From Luethyella okanaganae (GTDB taxonomy: Bacteria > Actinomycetota > Actinomycetes > Actinomycetales > Microbacteriaceae): 64,000 nt of DNA. The stretch is from assembly GCF_042660285.1 (NCBI RefSeq), contig NZ_JBHSTP010000001.1, forward strand, positions 1,488,001 through 1,552,000. The letters run 5' to 3'. The notes beneath the pieces were generated by a model, which had not been told where the DNA came from, ran no database searches, and worked only from the letters and a program-made list of their open reading frames with translations. This document shows positions 34,830 to 42,496 of this stretch, piece by piece. Every line of letters starts with the position of its first letter. The first letter of the stretch is position 1. The position numbers were made by a program, and so were the translations under genes.

Positions 34830-36638
34830 ATGACGTCTTCTGAGAGCGAGCCGGGCGCTGCCCGCACTGCGTTGACCTTCTCCGAGCTCGGACTCGACGA
34901 CGCGGTGCTCAGAGTGCTCAAAGATGTCGGCTACGAGACCCCGTCGGCGATCCAGGCCGCGACCATCCCTCCGCTTCTCGCCGGCCGCGATGTTGTCGGT
35001 CTCGCCCAGACCGGCACCGGAAAGACGGCCGCGTTCGCGTTGCCGATCCTCTCGCGCCTCGACCTGTCGCAGAAGGCCCCACAGGCGCTCGTTCTCGCGC
35101 CGACACGGGAACTCGCGTTGCAGGTCTGCGAGGCGTTCGAGAAATATGCCGCCCACCTGCGCGGCGTGCACATCTTGCCCGTCTACGGCGGCCAAGGCTA
35201 CGGCGTTCAGCTCTCCGCGTTGCGGCGCGGTGTGCACATCGTCGTCGGCACGCCGGGTCGCATCATGGATCATCTCGACAAGGGCACGCTCGATCTGTCC
35301 GAGCTCAAATACCTCGTGCTCGACGAGGCCGATGAGATGCTCAAAATGGGCTTCGCGGAGGATGTCGAGACGATTCTCGCCGACACCCCGGATGACAAGC
35401 AGGTCGCGCTGTTCTCCGCCACCATGCCCGCTCAGATCCGGCGGATCTCGGCGAAATACCTGCATGATCCGGAAGAGATCACGATCACGAGCAAGACCAC
35501 GACATCGGCCACCATCACGCAGCGCTATCTGACGGTCTCGTATCCGCAGAAGGTCGACGCTCTCACCCGCATCCTCGAAGTAGAGAACTTCGAGGGAATG
35601 ATCGTCTTCGTGCGCACCAAGAACGAGACGGAGACGCTCGCAGAGAAGCTGCGAGCGCGCGGCTACTCTGCGATGGCGATCAACGGCGACGTGGCCCAGG
35701 TGCAGCGCGAACGGACCGTCAACCAGCTCAAGGCGGGCAAGCTCGATATCCTGGTGGCGACGGATGTCGCGGCGAGAGGTCTCGATGTCGAGCGCATCAG
35801 TCACGTCTTCAACTACGATCTTCCCATCGACACCGAATCGTATGTTCATCGAATCGGCCGTACCGGACGTGCCGGACGCACCGGCGACGCGATCAGCTTC
35901 GTCACGCCTCGAGAACGGCATCTCCTGAAAGCCATCGAGAAGGCCACCCGTCAACCGCTGACGCAGATGCAGCTCCCGAGCGCCGAGGATGTGAATGCCA
36001 CGCGCCTCTCCCGCTTCGACGATGCGATCACGGCGGCTCTCGACCAGACCGATCGCATCAACCAGTTCCGCGACATCATCGCGCACTTCGTCGAACACCA
36101 TGACGTGCCGGAAGCCGATGTGGCCGCGGCCCTTGCGGTGGTCGCACAGGGAGAGACCCCGCTGCTGCTCTCGCCCGAGGAAGCGCGGGAGAGGCGTTTC
36201 GAGCGCGATGACCGGAGCGATAGAGGTGACCGGTCGAGCCGAGGAGACCGCTACGGGCGCGACGATCGGGGAGAGCGCGGCGACCGCGCCCAGAGGGGCG
36301 AGCGCCCCGAGCGACGTCCGCGCACCAACCGAGCACCCCTCGCGACCTACCGCATCGCGGTCGGCAAGCGTCAAAAGGTGGAGCCGCGACAGATCGTCGG
36401 AGCTCTCGCCAACGAGGGCGGCCTGAGTCGAGAAGACTTCGGAGCCATTCAGATTCGCCCGGACTTCTCGCTCGTCGATCTGCCAGCGGATCTCTCGAGC
36501 GAGGTGCTCGCCAGGCTGGAGAACACTCGCATCGGCGGCCGGCTCATCGAGCTCCGCCCCGACCGTGGCGGGGCACCTCGTTCGGCTCGGCACGACGATG
36601 GCGGCGATCGGCCGGTGCGCAAACCTCGTCACAGGTGA
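34830..36638 (+). CDS. deaD: DEAD-box RNA helicase (DeaD/CsdA-like)
   Basis: A 602-residue RNA helicase with the full motif set. These are the Q motif region ETPSAIQAATIPPLLAG, motif I LAQTGTGKTAAFALP, PTRELALQV, DEADEMLKMGF (motif II), SATMP, ATDVAARGLDVERI and HRIGRTGRAGRTG. An Arg/Asp/Gly-rich linker (residues ~455-510) connects to a C-terminal DbpA-type RNA-binding domain (YRIAVGKRQKVEPRQIVGA, then IQIRPDFSLVDLP). It should unwind RNA during ribosome assembly or cold stress. ATG 34830 fits family length; an upstream extension in frame to 34614 reads through the intergenic region. It is divergent from the siderophore operon. Confidence 0.94.
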   Translation: MTSSESEPGAARTALTFSELGLDDAVLRVLKDVGYETPSAIQAATIPPLLAGRDVVGLAQTGTGKTAAFALPILSRLDLSQKAPQALVLAPTRELALQVCEAFEKYAAHLRGVHILPVYGGQGYGVQLSALRRGVHIVVGTPGRIMDHLDKGTLDLSELKYLVLDEADEMLKMGFAEDVETILADTPDDKQVALFSATMPAQIRRISAKYLHDPEEITITSKTTTSATITQRYLTVSYPQKVDALTRILEVENFEGMIVFVRTKNETETLAEKLRARGYSAMAINGDVAQVQRERTVNQLKAGKLDILVATDVAARGLDVERISHVFNYDLPIDTESYVHRIGRTGRAGRTGDAISFVTPRERHLLKAIEKATRQPLTQMQLPSAEDVNATRLSRFDDAITAALDQTDRINQFRDIIAHFVEHHDVPEADVAAALAVVAQGETPLLLSPEEARERRFERDDRSDRGDRSSRGDRYGRDDRGERGDRAQRGERPERRPRTNRAPLATYRIAVGKRQKVEPRQIVGALANEGGLSREDFGAIQIRPDFSLVDLPADLSSEVLARLENTRIGGRLIELRPDRGGAPRSARHDDGGDRPVRKPRHR

Positions 36639-36689
36639 GCGGGGCCACAGCTGTCATCGGTGTTGAACCTGGCCGTCGCGACACGCGTG

Positions 36690-37265
36690 TCAGTTCGCGG
36701 TGCGGCCCCTGCGCGACGACCCGGCTCCTGATCGCCCCACGAAACCGAGGACGAAGACGAGTATGAGGAGAGCGACGACAGATCCGATCCCGATCGGAGT
36801 CTTGAGCGCCGCTGCGACATATCCGACGACCGGAAGAGACACCACAAGCTTCCCGACCGTCGAGACAAGATAGGGCTCTGGGTCGGCGGTCTCGTTCGCA
36901 TCCCCCTTGAGGACGATGCTGTACCCGCCGTTCTGAGACTCGATCGACACGACACGGTGACTGACCAGTCCCCGGCCTCCCGGGCGATCCACGGTGACGA
37001 CGTCACCGGGAGCGATCTCGGCCGCGGAGACCTCCGTGGCGAGGATCATCGACCCGACCGGAATGGTCGGCTCCATGGACCCTGAGACGACGATCTGCGG
37101 ACGCAGCTGGAAGATCATGCAGATCGCGAACAACACGATACTGGCGATGCCGAGTGCGGCGGCGAGCCACAGGATCCCGGAACGAAGCATGCGGAGGAGA
37201 GAGAAACGTGGGCGTGAGACCGCCTCACGGCGTGTGCCCGGTTCAGCGGGAAGGCCGATGGTCAT
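36690..37265 (-). CDS. SipW-type signal peptidase I (S26B)
   Basis: A 191-residue membrane peptidase. One N-terminal helix (GILWLAAALGIASIVLFAICM) precedes VVSGSMEPTIPVGSM, which holds the nucleophile Ser. GLVSHRVVS has the His of the archaeal/SipW type in place of the Lys of bacterial LepB. A second helix (VVALLILVFVLGFVG) is C-terminal. The start is ATG 37265 with AGGAGG eight bases upstream. It is the last gene of the surface-protein operon, one base after the RCC1-protein stop. By analogy with SipW-TasA of Bacillus it should process the alternate-signal proteins encoded upstream. Confidence 0.9.
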   Translation of the reverse strand: MTIGLPAEPGTRREAVSRPRFSLLRMLRSGILWLAAALGIASIVLFAICMIFQLRPQIVVSGSMEPTIPVGSMILATEVSAAEIAPGDVVTVDRPGGRGLVSHRVVSIESQNGGYSIVLKGDANETADPEPYLVSTVGKLVVSLPVVGYVAAALKTPIGIGSVVALLILVFVLGFVGRSGAGSSRRGRTAN

Positions 37266-37266
37266 C

Positions 37267-38967
37267 TTATTTTCCTCCTGAGAAGATCTTGCGTGTTTTT
37301 GTGGACACGTCGGCCACCGGGTTCGAGAACGGCGAATTCGGCGCCGTTGTCGAGTAGTCGTAGATCTTGTAGCCGAGCGCGCCGTTGTCGTCGCAGCGCC
37401 AGAAGTCGCGTCCGCTGAGGGTCCCACCGCCCCAGGCGTAGACGGCCCCTGTCGTGCTTGTGACCCAGGTGGAGCACGCGGCAGATGAGAGGGAGGCTGC
37501 TTCGAGACCGGACAGGCCGTCGATGCGCGTCGGCGTCTTCACGATGTCGTCTTGCCACGTAGAACACGATTCTCCGGACTTCACTCCGGTATGCACACCC
37601 AGCGCTTGACACCGCGTGTTGATACCCCAGCCCCACACACTGCCATCCGTCAGTATCACAGTGAAATGGCCGATCCCCGCCCCTATGCTGCGCACCTTCG
37701 CACTGCTGTCAAAGACGACCTTTCTCGGGGCGAAGGCATAGTTCGCGATGTTCCGAGCGTCGGTGTCCGCGGGGCGGCCCAGCATCGGGAGGAGCTCATT
37801 GATGGACCACCCGGACAGGAGGTGAACGGTGTATAGCTCTTGATCGCTCGTGAGCATGCTGGCCTGTCGCGCCGAGAACACGAGCTGGCGGACCGGACAT
37901 CCCGAATCGTCGATGACGATGCCGGTGCTCACTCCAGCACAAGCCTTTAGAGTCTTATCCTTCATCGCCGTGACGATGTCGAGGTATCTCTGATGCCGCG
38001 CCTCCTCCGTGGTCAGCACCTGCTCGTCATAGCTCGCGCTCGACGCGGTCAGGTAGAGGGTCGGGTACTTCTGGAACAAGGCCCGGTTCAGGCCCTCGCT
38101 GATCGTCGGGCAGGTGTCGTTCGATCCTGCGCCGGTGAGAGCATCGGCGTTGTCCAGGCCCCAGGTGTAGATCAAGCCGTTCTGGGCGACGGCGCCGTCG
38201 ACATTGGTACCGCTCCAGATCGAGCGCCATTTCACGGTGCCCAACGCGTCTGGACCGGAATCGCACCGAACGTTGTATCCGTGTTTCGCCGTCGTGGAGT
38301 TCGCTTTGATCGGGTAGGCGTAGCTCTTCTTGTCAGGGCCGACGATGGGCAGGTTCTCGTTGCCCAGACCCCACGCCCACATCGTGCCGTCATTGTCGAG
38401 AGCGATGAACTGATTCTCGATTCGCCGGATGCTGACGATCGCTGGAAGAGCGCCGCCGTCCTGAGTTTGGGAGACCACGCCGGGCGTCGCCGCCTGCTGG
38501 TCGCTGACCTTACCGCGCCCAAGGTAGTCCGTGGTGTTCCACGGCTTGCCCCAGGTCCACACCTTCCCGTGACTGTCCAATGCCATGTACGAGGTGAAGG
38601 TGCGGCTGTTGCGGTCGAAATCGTTGGTGCTGCCGATCGCGTTGACGATGCGCACATCCGAAGGGAAGGCCACTTTCGTCGGAGCAGCGCTTGCGGCAGT
38701 GGCGATCGAGCCGGCGCCGTCGCCCGCGGCCCGATTTCCGCCGAGGTATACCTCGCCTGCCTCGTTCAGGTAGAGGACCGAACCGAACGTCTGATCGTAG
38801 GGCACGGGCGCGATGGTCAGCGAGGCGGTCTCGGTCGAGAGTTTCGCCCCGGCGAAGGTCGAGTCCATGAAACCTGCGGCGGTGAGCACGGTTGCGGCCC
38901 CGATGGCGCAGGCGGCCACGGCGCCGACGAGTGCGAGAAGGGCACGGTGGTCGCTGTGTCTCGTCAT
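37267..38967 (-). CDS. Secreted protein with RCC1-like repeats
   Basis: A 566-residue exported protein. It has an N-terminal hydrophobic signal (LLALVGAVAACAIGAATVLTA), followed by FMDSTFAG, which resembles alternate (SipW-dependent) signals. Behind it are several beta-propeller repeats of the RCC1 type, visible as KVWTWGKP, MWAWGLGN, IYTWGLDN, VWGWGINT and VYAWGGG. Repeats of this kind usually build a seven-bladed propeller for protein binding. Cysteines are present in several repeats (about six). ATG 38967 overlaps the upstream TasA-like gene by four bases. The binding partner is unknown. Confidence 0.82.
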   Translation of the reverse strand: MTRHSDHRALLALVGAVAACAIGAATVLTAAGFMDSTFAGAKLSTETASLTIAPVPYDQTFGSVLYLNEAGEVYLGGNRAAGDGAGSIATAASAAPTKVAFPSDVRIVNAIGSTNDFDRNSRTFTSYMALDSHGKVWTWGKPWNTTDYLGRGKVSDQQAATPGVVSQTQDGGALPAIVSIRRIENQFIALDNDGTMWAWGLGNENLPIVGPDKKSYAYPIKANSTTAKHGYNVRCDSGPDALGTVKWRSIWSGTNVDGAVAQNGLIYTWGLDNADALTGAGSNDTCPTISEGLNRALFQKYPTLYLTASSASYDEQVLTTEEARHQRYLDIVTAMKDKTLKACAGVSTGIVIDDSGCPVRQLVFSARQASMLTSDQELYTVHLLSGWSINELLPMLGRPADTDARNIANYAFAPRKVVFDSSAKVRSIGAGIGHFTVILTDGSVWGWGINTRCQALGVHTGVKSGESCSTWQDDIVKTPTRIDGLSGLEAASLSSAACSTWVTSTTGAVYAWGGGTLSGRDFWRCDDNGALGYKIYDYSTTAPNSPFSNPVADVSTKTRKIFSGGK

Positions 38968-39620
38968 TGGCTGACGCTCTTTCCGGTGATGTGGATGGTG
39001 ACGGCCGCCGTGCCGGACGACAGGCCACGGAGCGCCGCGTCGTCGGCGAGGTGGACCGAGATCGTCAGAGTGCGGAGGCTGGCATCGGCAGAGGACGGCC
39101 AGGCATCGCCATTCTTCAGCACCTTCCCCGCGGCATCCACCGCGCCGAGGTCTGCGCTGAGGCCGCCAGCAGGCGATGAGATGCCCTTGCTCGGGTCGTC
39201 CGGATCCCCCAGAAGCTTCGTGACCGTCCCACGATCGTCCATCGCCACGCTGTAGCGAAGGTAGGGGGCGAGCGACCCGGCTCCCGAGAGCGTGAGCCCG
39301 AGTTGCCCCTTTGTCGCACGCGAGTCGTTGAACGGGGCGAGTGTGAGCACGACGGTGTTCCCGGGCACCAGGTCTCCCGTGTCTGTGAAGGTGTAGCGCA
39401 CGGTCTTGTCACTCGCCTGGCGCACGGTGTTCGTGGAGTCGCGCAGGCCAACGGTGAACGCGCCGGCAAAGGTGGTGTCGACCCTGGCGCTGTCTGTGAA
39501 CATGGCCCAGCTCGTAACGGCCGTCGCAACCAGGACGCCCGTGCAGATGGCGACGAGCGCGGTCAGGGTGACGGCGCGAGAGAAGCGCCGACGAGGGCGG
39601 GGAGGTTTACGATGCCGCAT
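38964..39620 (-). CDS. TasA/CalY-like exported protein with alternate signal
   Basis: A 218-residue protein. The Arg/Pro-rich start (RHRKPPRPRRRFSR) and hydrophobic stretch (AVTLTALVAICTGVLVATAV) are followed by SWAMFTDSARVDTTFAGA. This W-A-x-F-T-D-x-A / T-F pattern marks SipW-cleaved camelysin/TasA-type proteins. The rest is a beta-rich domain with NTVVLTLAPFNDS. I chose ATG 39620 because GAGGG precedes it at a good distance; GTG 39629 is too close. It overlaps the LAFTG gene by 14 bases and the RCC1 gene by four. Confidence 0.8.
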   Translation of the reverse strand: MRHRKPPRPRRRFSRAVTLTALVAICTGVLVATAVTSWAMFTDSARVDTTFAGAFTVGLRDSTNTVRQASDKTVRYTFTDTGDLVPGNTVVLTLAPFNDSRATKGQLGLTLSGAGSLAPYLRYSVAMDDRGTVTKLLGDPDDPSKGISSPAGGLSADLGAVDAAGKVLKNGDAWPSSADASLRTLTISVHLADDAALRGLSSGTAAVTIHITGKSVSQ

Positions 39621-40212
39621 TGTGCTCACCCTCTTTCTCGATGTTCCGTCGACGTCCTACGAGCAGGAGCAGGATCGCGCCGACGATGAAGCTCAGGGCG
39701 AGCGCGAGCATTCCGGAGACGTCGAGGCCCGTGAAGGCGAGGATGCCGCCTTGTTCATTCTGCTCCGCGTCGACGCGGAAAGCCAGACTCGCCTGCGCCG
39801 TGCGGTATTCGTTGCCGGCGGTTTCGGGGAGGACGGCTCGTGCCTCGACGCGCAGTTCTTCGCCGGCGGAAAATTCGCCGAGATCGAAACGCTCGGCGCG
39901 GAGTTGCTCAACCGTTCCGCCGTTGAAGAACGTGATGCCATGGGAATCCCGCAGTATGAAGCGCAGGGAGTCCGCACCTTGGAGAGCCGCTCCGGAGGAA
40001 TCGGCGAGCGAGAGGACAATGCGCCGGGCGTGGGTGTCTGCGGGGCTCGTCACCTCCCATGACACGGAATGACCCGGTGCCGGGACGCGCAGTTGCACAC
40101 GCGACTCGTTCGACGTGACCGCGCTCGCGGGTACGATCGCGGTGATCGCGATCGACGCACCGATCACGGCGGCAACCAAACCCGCCAAGCGAGACAGGTG
40201 GGAACGGTTCAT
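39607..40212 (-). CDS. Surface protein with C-terminal LAFTG sortase signal
   Basis: A 201-residue exported protein. The signal peptide (AGLVAAVIGASIAITAIVPASA) is cleaved probably after ASA. A beta-rich domain follows. The C-terminus has LAFTG, then a membrane helix (MLALALSFIVGAILLLLVG) and RRRN. LAxTG is the motif of class E sortases common in high-GC actinobacteria, so the protein should be linked to the cell wall. No sortase gene is in the window. Sits between two TasA-like genes, overlapping both; it could be the anchor for their product. Function otherwise unknown. Confidence 0.8.
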   Translation of the reverse strand: MNRSHLSRLAGLVAAVIGASIAITAIVPASAVTSNESRVQLRVPAPGHSVSWEVTSPADTHARRIVLSLADSSGAALQGADSLRFILRDSHGITFFNGGTVEQLRAERFDLGEFSAGEELRVEARAVLPETAGNEYRTAQASLAFRVDAEQNEQGGILAFTGLDVSGMLALALSFIVGAILLLLVGRRRNIEKEGEHNAAS

Positions 40213-40871
40213 CCGATGGTCTCCTTTGCGGTGACCGTGCGCCCGCCGACGGTCTCGGCGGTCACGGCTACACCCGGCTCGACCGAGACACCGAAGGCGG
40301 CGGGCGGAGCGCCGGGCGCGAGCCAGGCCTTGACGGTGACCGTCACGGCCTCGTCAACCGCCGGGACCGGCAGCGCTACCCCCGTTCCGCCGCCGAGCGC
40401 CGCGATGCCCTCCGCACTGAGCGGGACCCCACCGGGCAGCACACTCTTGTCACCGACATAGACACCGAACACCAGCCAGCCGAACGCTGCCGCCGAGCCG
40501 GAAGGGTCGTAGAACGTGGCGCTGAGCGCCACATCCCTGGATGACGAGGTGAGATAGACATCGACCGCGAACGCGGCTGTAGCGACGCCTGGGTCACTCG
40601 ACGGTGCTGTAGAGAGGTACGCGATCGGCGCGACACTGCCCGGGGTTCCGCCTGCGACGATCCGCGGCGTGGTGCGATCAGCGTACTGCTGCGCACCGAC
40701 GGCGTCCTGTGCCACGTCGACCGCACCGCTTTGGCTGCTGGATGCGGTGACACCGTCGGTGAACGCCGCCCAGGTTGCTGCCACCGGAAGTGCGGCCAGT
40801 GCGATCGCACCCACCGCGACGACCGCGAAGAGCGGCCGTCGACGGCGGTGCGAAGGGATTCGGCTGGACAT
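40209..40871 (-). CDS. TasA/CalY-like exported protein with alternate signal
   Basis: A 220-residue protein. A basic N-terminus (RRRRPLF) is followed by a hydrophobic segment (AVVAVGAIALAALPVAA) and then TWAAFTDGVTASSS, again the W-A-x-F-T-D pattern. The mature part is Ala/Val/Gly-rich and predicted beta. ATG 40871 has GGAGGGG six bases upstream. It overlaps the LAFTG gene by four bases. I see no catalytic motif; a structural, fibre-subunit-like part is inferred from the family. Confidence 0.78.
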   Translation of the reverse strand: MSSRIPSHRRRRPLFAVVAVGAIALAALPVAATWAAFTDGVTASSSQSGAVDVAQDAVGAQQYADRTTPRIVAGGTPGSVAPIAYLSTAPSSDPGVATAAFAVDVYLTSSSRDVALSATFYDPSGSAAAFGWLVFGVYVGDKSVLPGGVPLSAEGIAALGGGTGVALPVPAVDEAVTVTVKAWLAPGAPPAAFGVSVEPGVAVTAETVGGRTVTAKETIG

Positions 40872-40908
40872 GCACCCCTCCTTTGCTTGTTCTAGTGGAT
40901 GTCGTGAG

Positions 40909-41550
40909 TCAGCGGTTCGCCGCGTCGAAACGCAGCGTCACGCCGGTCGTGCGATCAAGGTACTCGCTGTGGGTTCCAAGAGGAAGAGTGACGGTCAGCG
41001 TCAGACGCCGGACCTCCCCAGACGTCAGGGTGCCGAGCGAGCCGGTCGACCGGCCGTGCCCGTCGAGCACGACCTGCCCCGAGTCCAGAGCCGCGTTGAA
41101 CGCGAGCTGGTCGAAGAGACCGTCGCTCACCGTGCTCTGCGCGGGCGGCTGTACCATCAGGTCGAGGTCACCTGTCAGCTCCGGGCTGGAGTTTCGCACG
41201 AAGACATACACGGTCTTGCTGGTACCGGCCTGCAGATCGAATGACTGGCCATCCTCGGTCAGAGGCAGGATCACCTCATGATCCGATCCGGTCCGCCGAT
41301 CCGACCCGACGGGCTGCGGCTGCCAGTCCGATTCCGCAGGCCGCCAATCGGCTTCAGGGGATGCAGCGATCGATATCGAAAACGCGTCCGATCCCTGTGC
41401 CGCGAAGATGACCGTCGTGTCGTGGCCGATCCAGATCGAGGCCGCAGTGCTGGTCGTTCCGACGGCGATGACCAGTGCCGCCGAAAGGAGCACCCGCTTG
41501 CGGCCGGTGCGGTGCGGCGGCTTGCCGGAACGCTCAGACGTCTCCTGCAA
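40909..41550 (-). CDS. Exported protein of the TasA-like operon
   Basis: A 213-residue protein with a basic N-terminus (GKPPHRTGRKR), a hydrophobic stretch (VLLSAALVIAVGTTSTAASIW) and a beta-rich mature part. It looks like the neighbouring alternate-signal proteins but the F-T-D signature is replaced by IGHDTTVIFAAQG. The start at TTG 41550 is set by position only (two bases after the upstream stop), with no ribosome binding site visible; coupling to the upstream gene is likely. Confidence 0.7.
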   Translation of the reverse strand: MQETSERSGKPPHRTGRKRVLLSAALVIAVGTTSTAASIWIGHDTTVIFAAQGSDAFSISIAASPEADWRPAESDWQPQPVGSDRRTGSDHEVILPLTEDGQSFDLQAGTSKTVYVFVRNSSPELTGDLDLMVQPPAQSTVSDGLFDQLAFNAALDSGQVVLDGHGRSTGSLGTLTSGEVRRLTLTVTLPLGTHSEYLDRTTGVTLRFDAANR

Positions 41551-41552
41551 GG

Positions 41553-42260
41553 TCAGGGGGCGACGGAGGTGCCGCTGACGACCGCCTGAAGCGAAGCCGT
41601 CCCGCCATTGGCTGCATCCGTTTTGTCTTGGGTGGTCCCATTGTTGAGGTTGACCTTCACATAGATCACCTTGCCGCCATTGTTGGCGGCGAGGTTGCCC
41701 AGATCGACAGTGCTCGTCTCACCGGTCGTGATCGGAACAGTCAGTGCCTTCTTCGTCCAGGCGGTGGCGTCCGGGGTTTTCGACGCATCGTCGACCACGG
41801 CGATATCGAGGGTGATGAGTCCCATGTATGCCTCGTTACGTGCCTTCTGTGCGGCAGTGACACCGTCAACCACGGTCGTGTTCTTGAACTTTACGCTGAG
41901 GGTCGATCCCCACTTCGTGGAGGTGTTCTGCACCGGGATCGTCACGACGACGGATCCGCCGGGCAGCAGGCTGGAGGCGCCGGGAATATTGGCGATGGCT
42001 GCTGAGTCCGGGTTCGCCTCGATCCACGACTTCACATCGCCGACCTTTTTCTCCTGCCCCGAGGAGACCTGGATGTTGTAGAGGCTGCTCTGGTCGCCGA
42101 AACCCCCGCTGCCATTGAGATCGAGAAGGGCGAAGTCGGTGAAAAATGCGCTCGTTGCGAGCGTTCCGACCGCGAGGAGCGATCCGAGCGCGATAAAAGC
42201 GCGTTTGCGCCCCTTGCGACGGTCCTCATCGGGCTGGGTCTCGATGGTGGTGTTTGACAT
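41553..42260 (-). CDS. TasA/CalY-like exported protein, first gene of operon
   Basis: A 235-residue protein. A charged start (DEDRRKGRKR) is followed by a hydrophobic segment (AFIALGSLLAVGTLATS) and then AFFTDFALLDLNGSG. The mature part is Asn/Thr/Gly-rich and looks like a camelysin/TasA beta-sandwich (GGSVVVTIPVQNTSTKWGST, VIYVKVNLNNGTTQ). ATG 42260 has a GGAG ribosome binding site. As the first and probably most expressed gene it is the best candidate for a major surface or fibre subunit. The promoter is expected in the 236 bases up to the LuxR gene stop. Confidence 0.78.
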   Translation of the reverse strand: MSNTTIETQPDEDRRKGRKRAFIALGSLLAVGTLATSAFFTDFALLDLNGSGGFGDQSSLYNIQVSSGQEKKVGDVKSWIEANPDSAAIANIPGASSLLPGGSVVVTIPVQNTSTKWGSTLSVKFKNTTVVDGVTAAQKARNEAYMGLITLDIAVVDDASKTPDATAWTKKALTVPITTGETSTVDLGNLAANNGGKVIYVKVNLNNGTTQDKTDAANGGTASLQAVVSGTSVAP

Positions 42261-42346
42261 ATTTCACTCCTTCAGGTTTGGCCGTGGATCGGCCTATCCC
42301 AGGAAAGCCCGCAGAAAGACTGTTGAGTGCCTCTATCCGTGAAGAT

Positions 42347-42366
42347 GTGTACGCAACTGAGTACAC
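42347..42366. promoter_or_regulatory. Inverted repeat in the TasA-like operon promoter region
   Basis: GTGTAC-N8-GTACAC forms an exact 6-8-6 inverted repeat about 87-106 bases upstream of the first operon gene. LuxR-family activators often bind such interrupted palindromes upstream of -35. The LAL regulator gene directly upstream is the natural candidate. Inferred from symmetry and position only. Confidence 0.4.
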
Positions 42367-42496
42367 CGATTTCGAGATTAGGCGAGCCGGTGCCAGTGTG
42401 CCCGGGTGGAATGGTCTCGCGCCCGATGCCGAACCCGAGGCACACGGGCGAAGACGCGCACGATTCGACGACCATCGGCTCTCGCGAACGCAAGAC

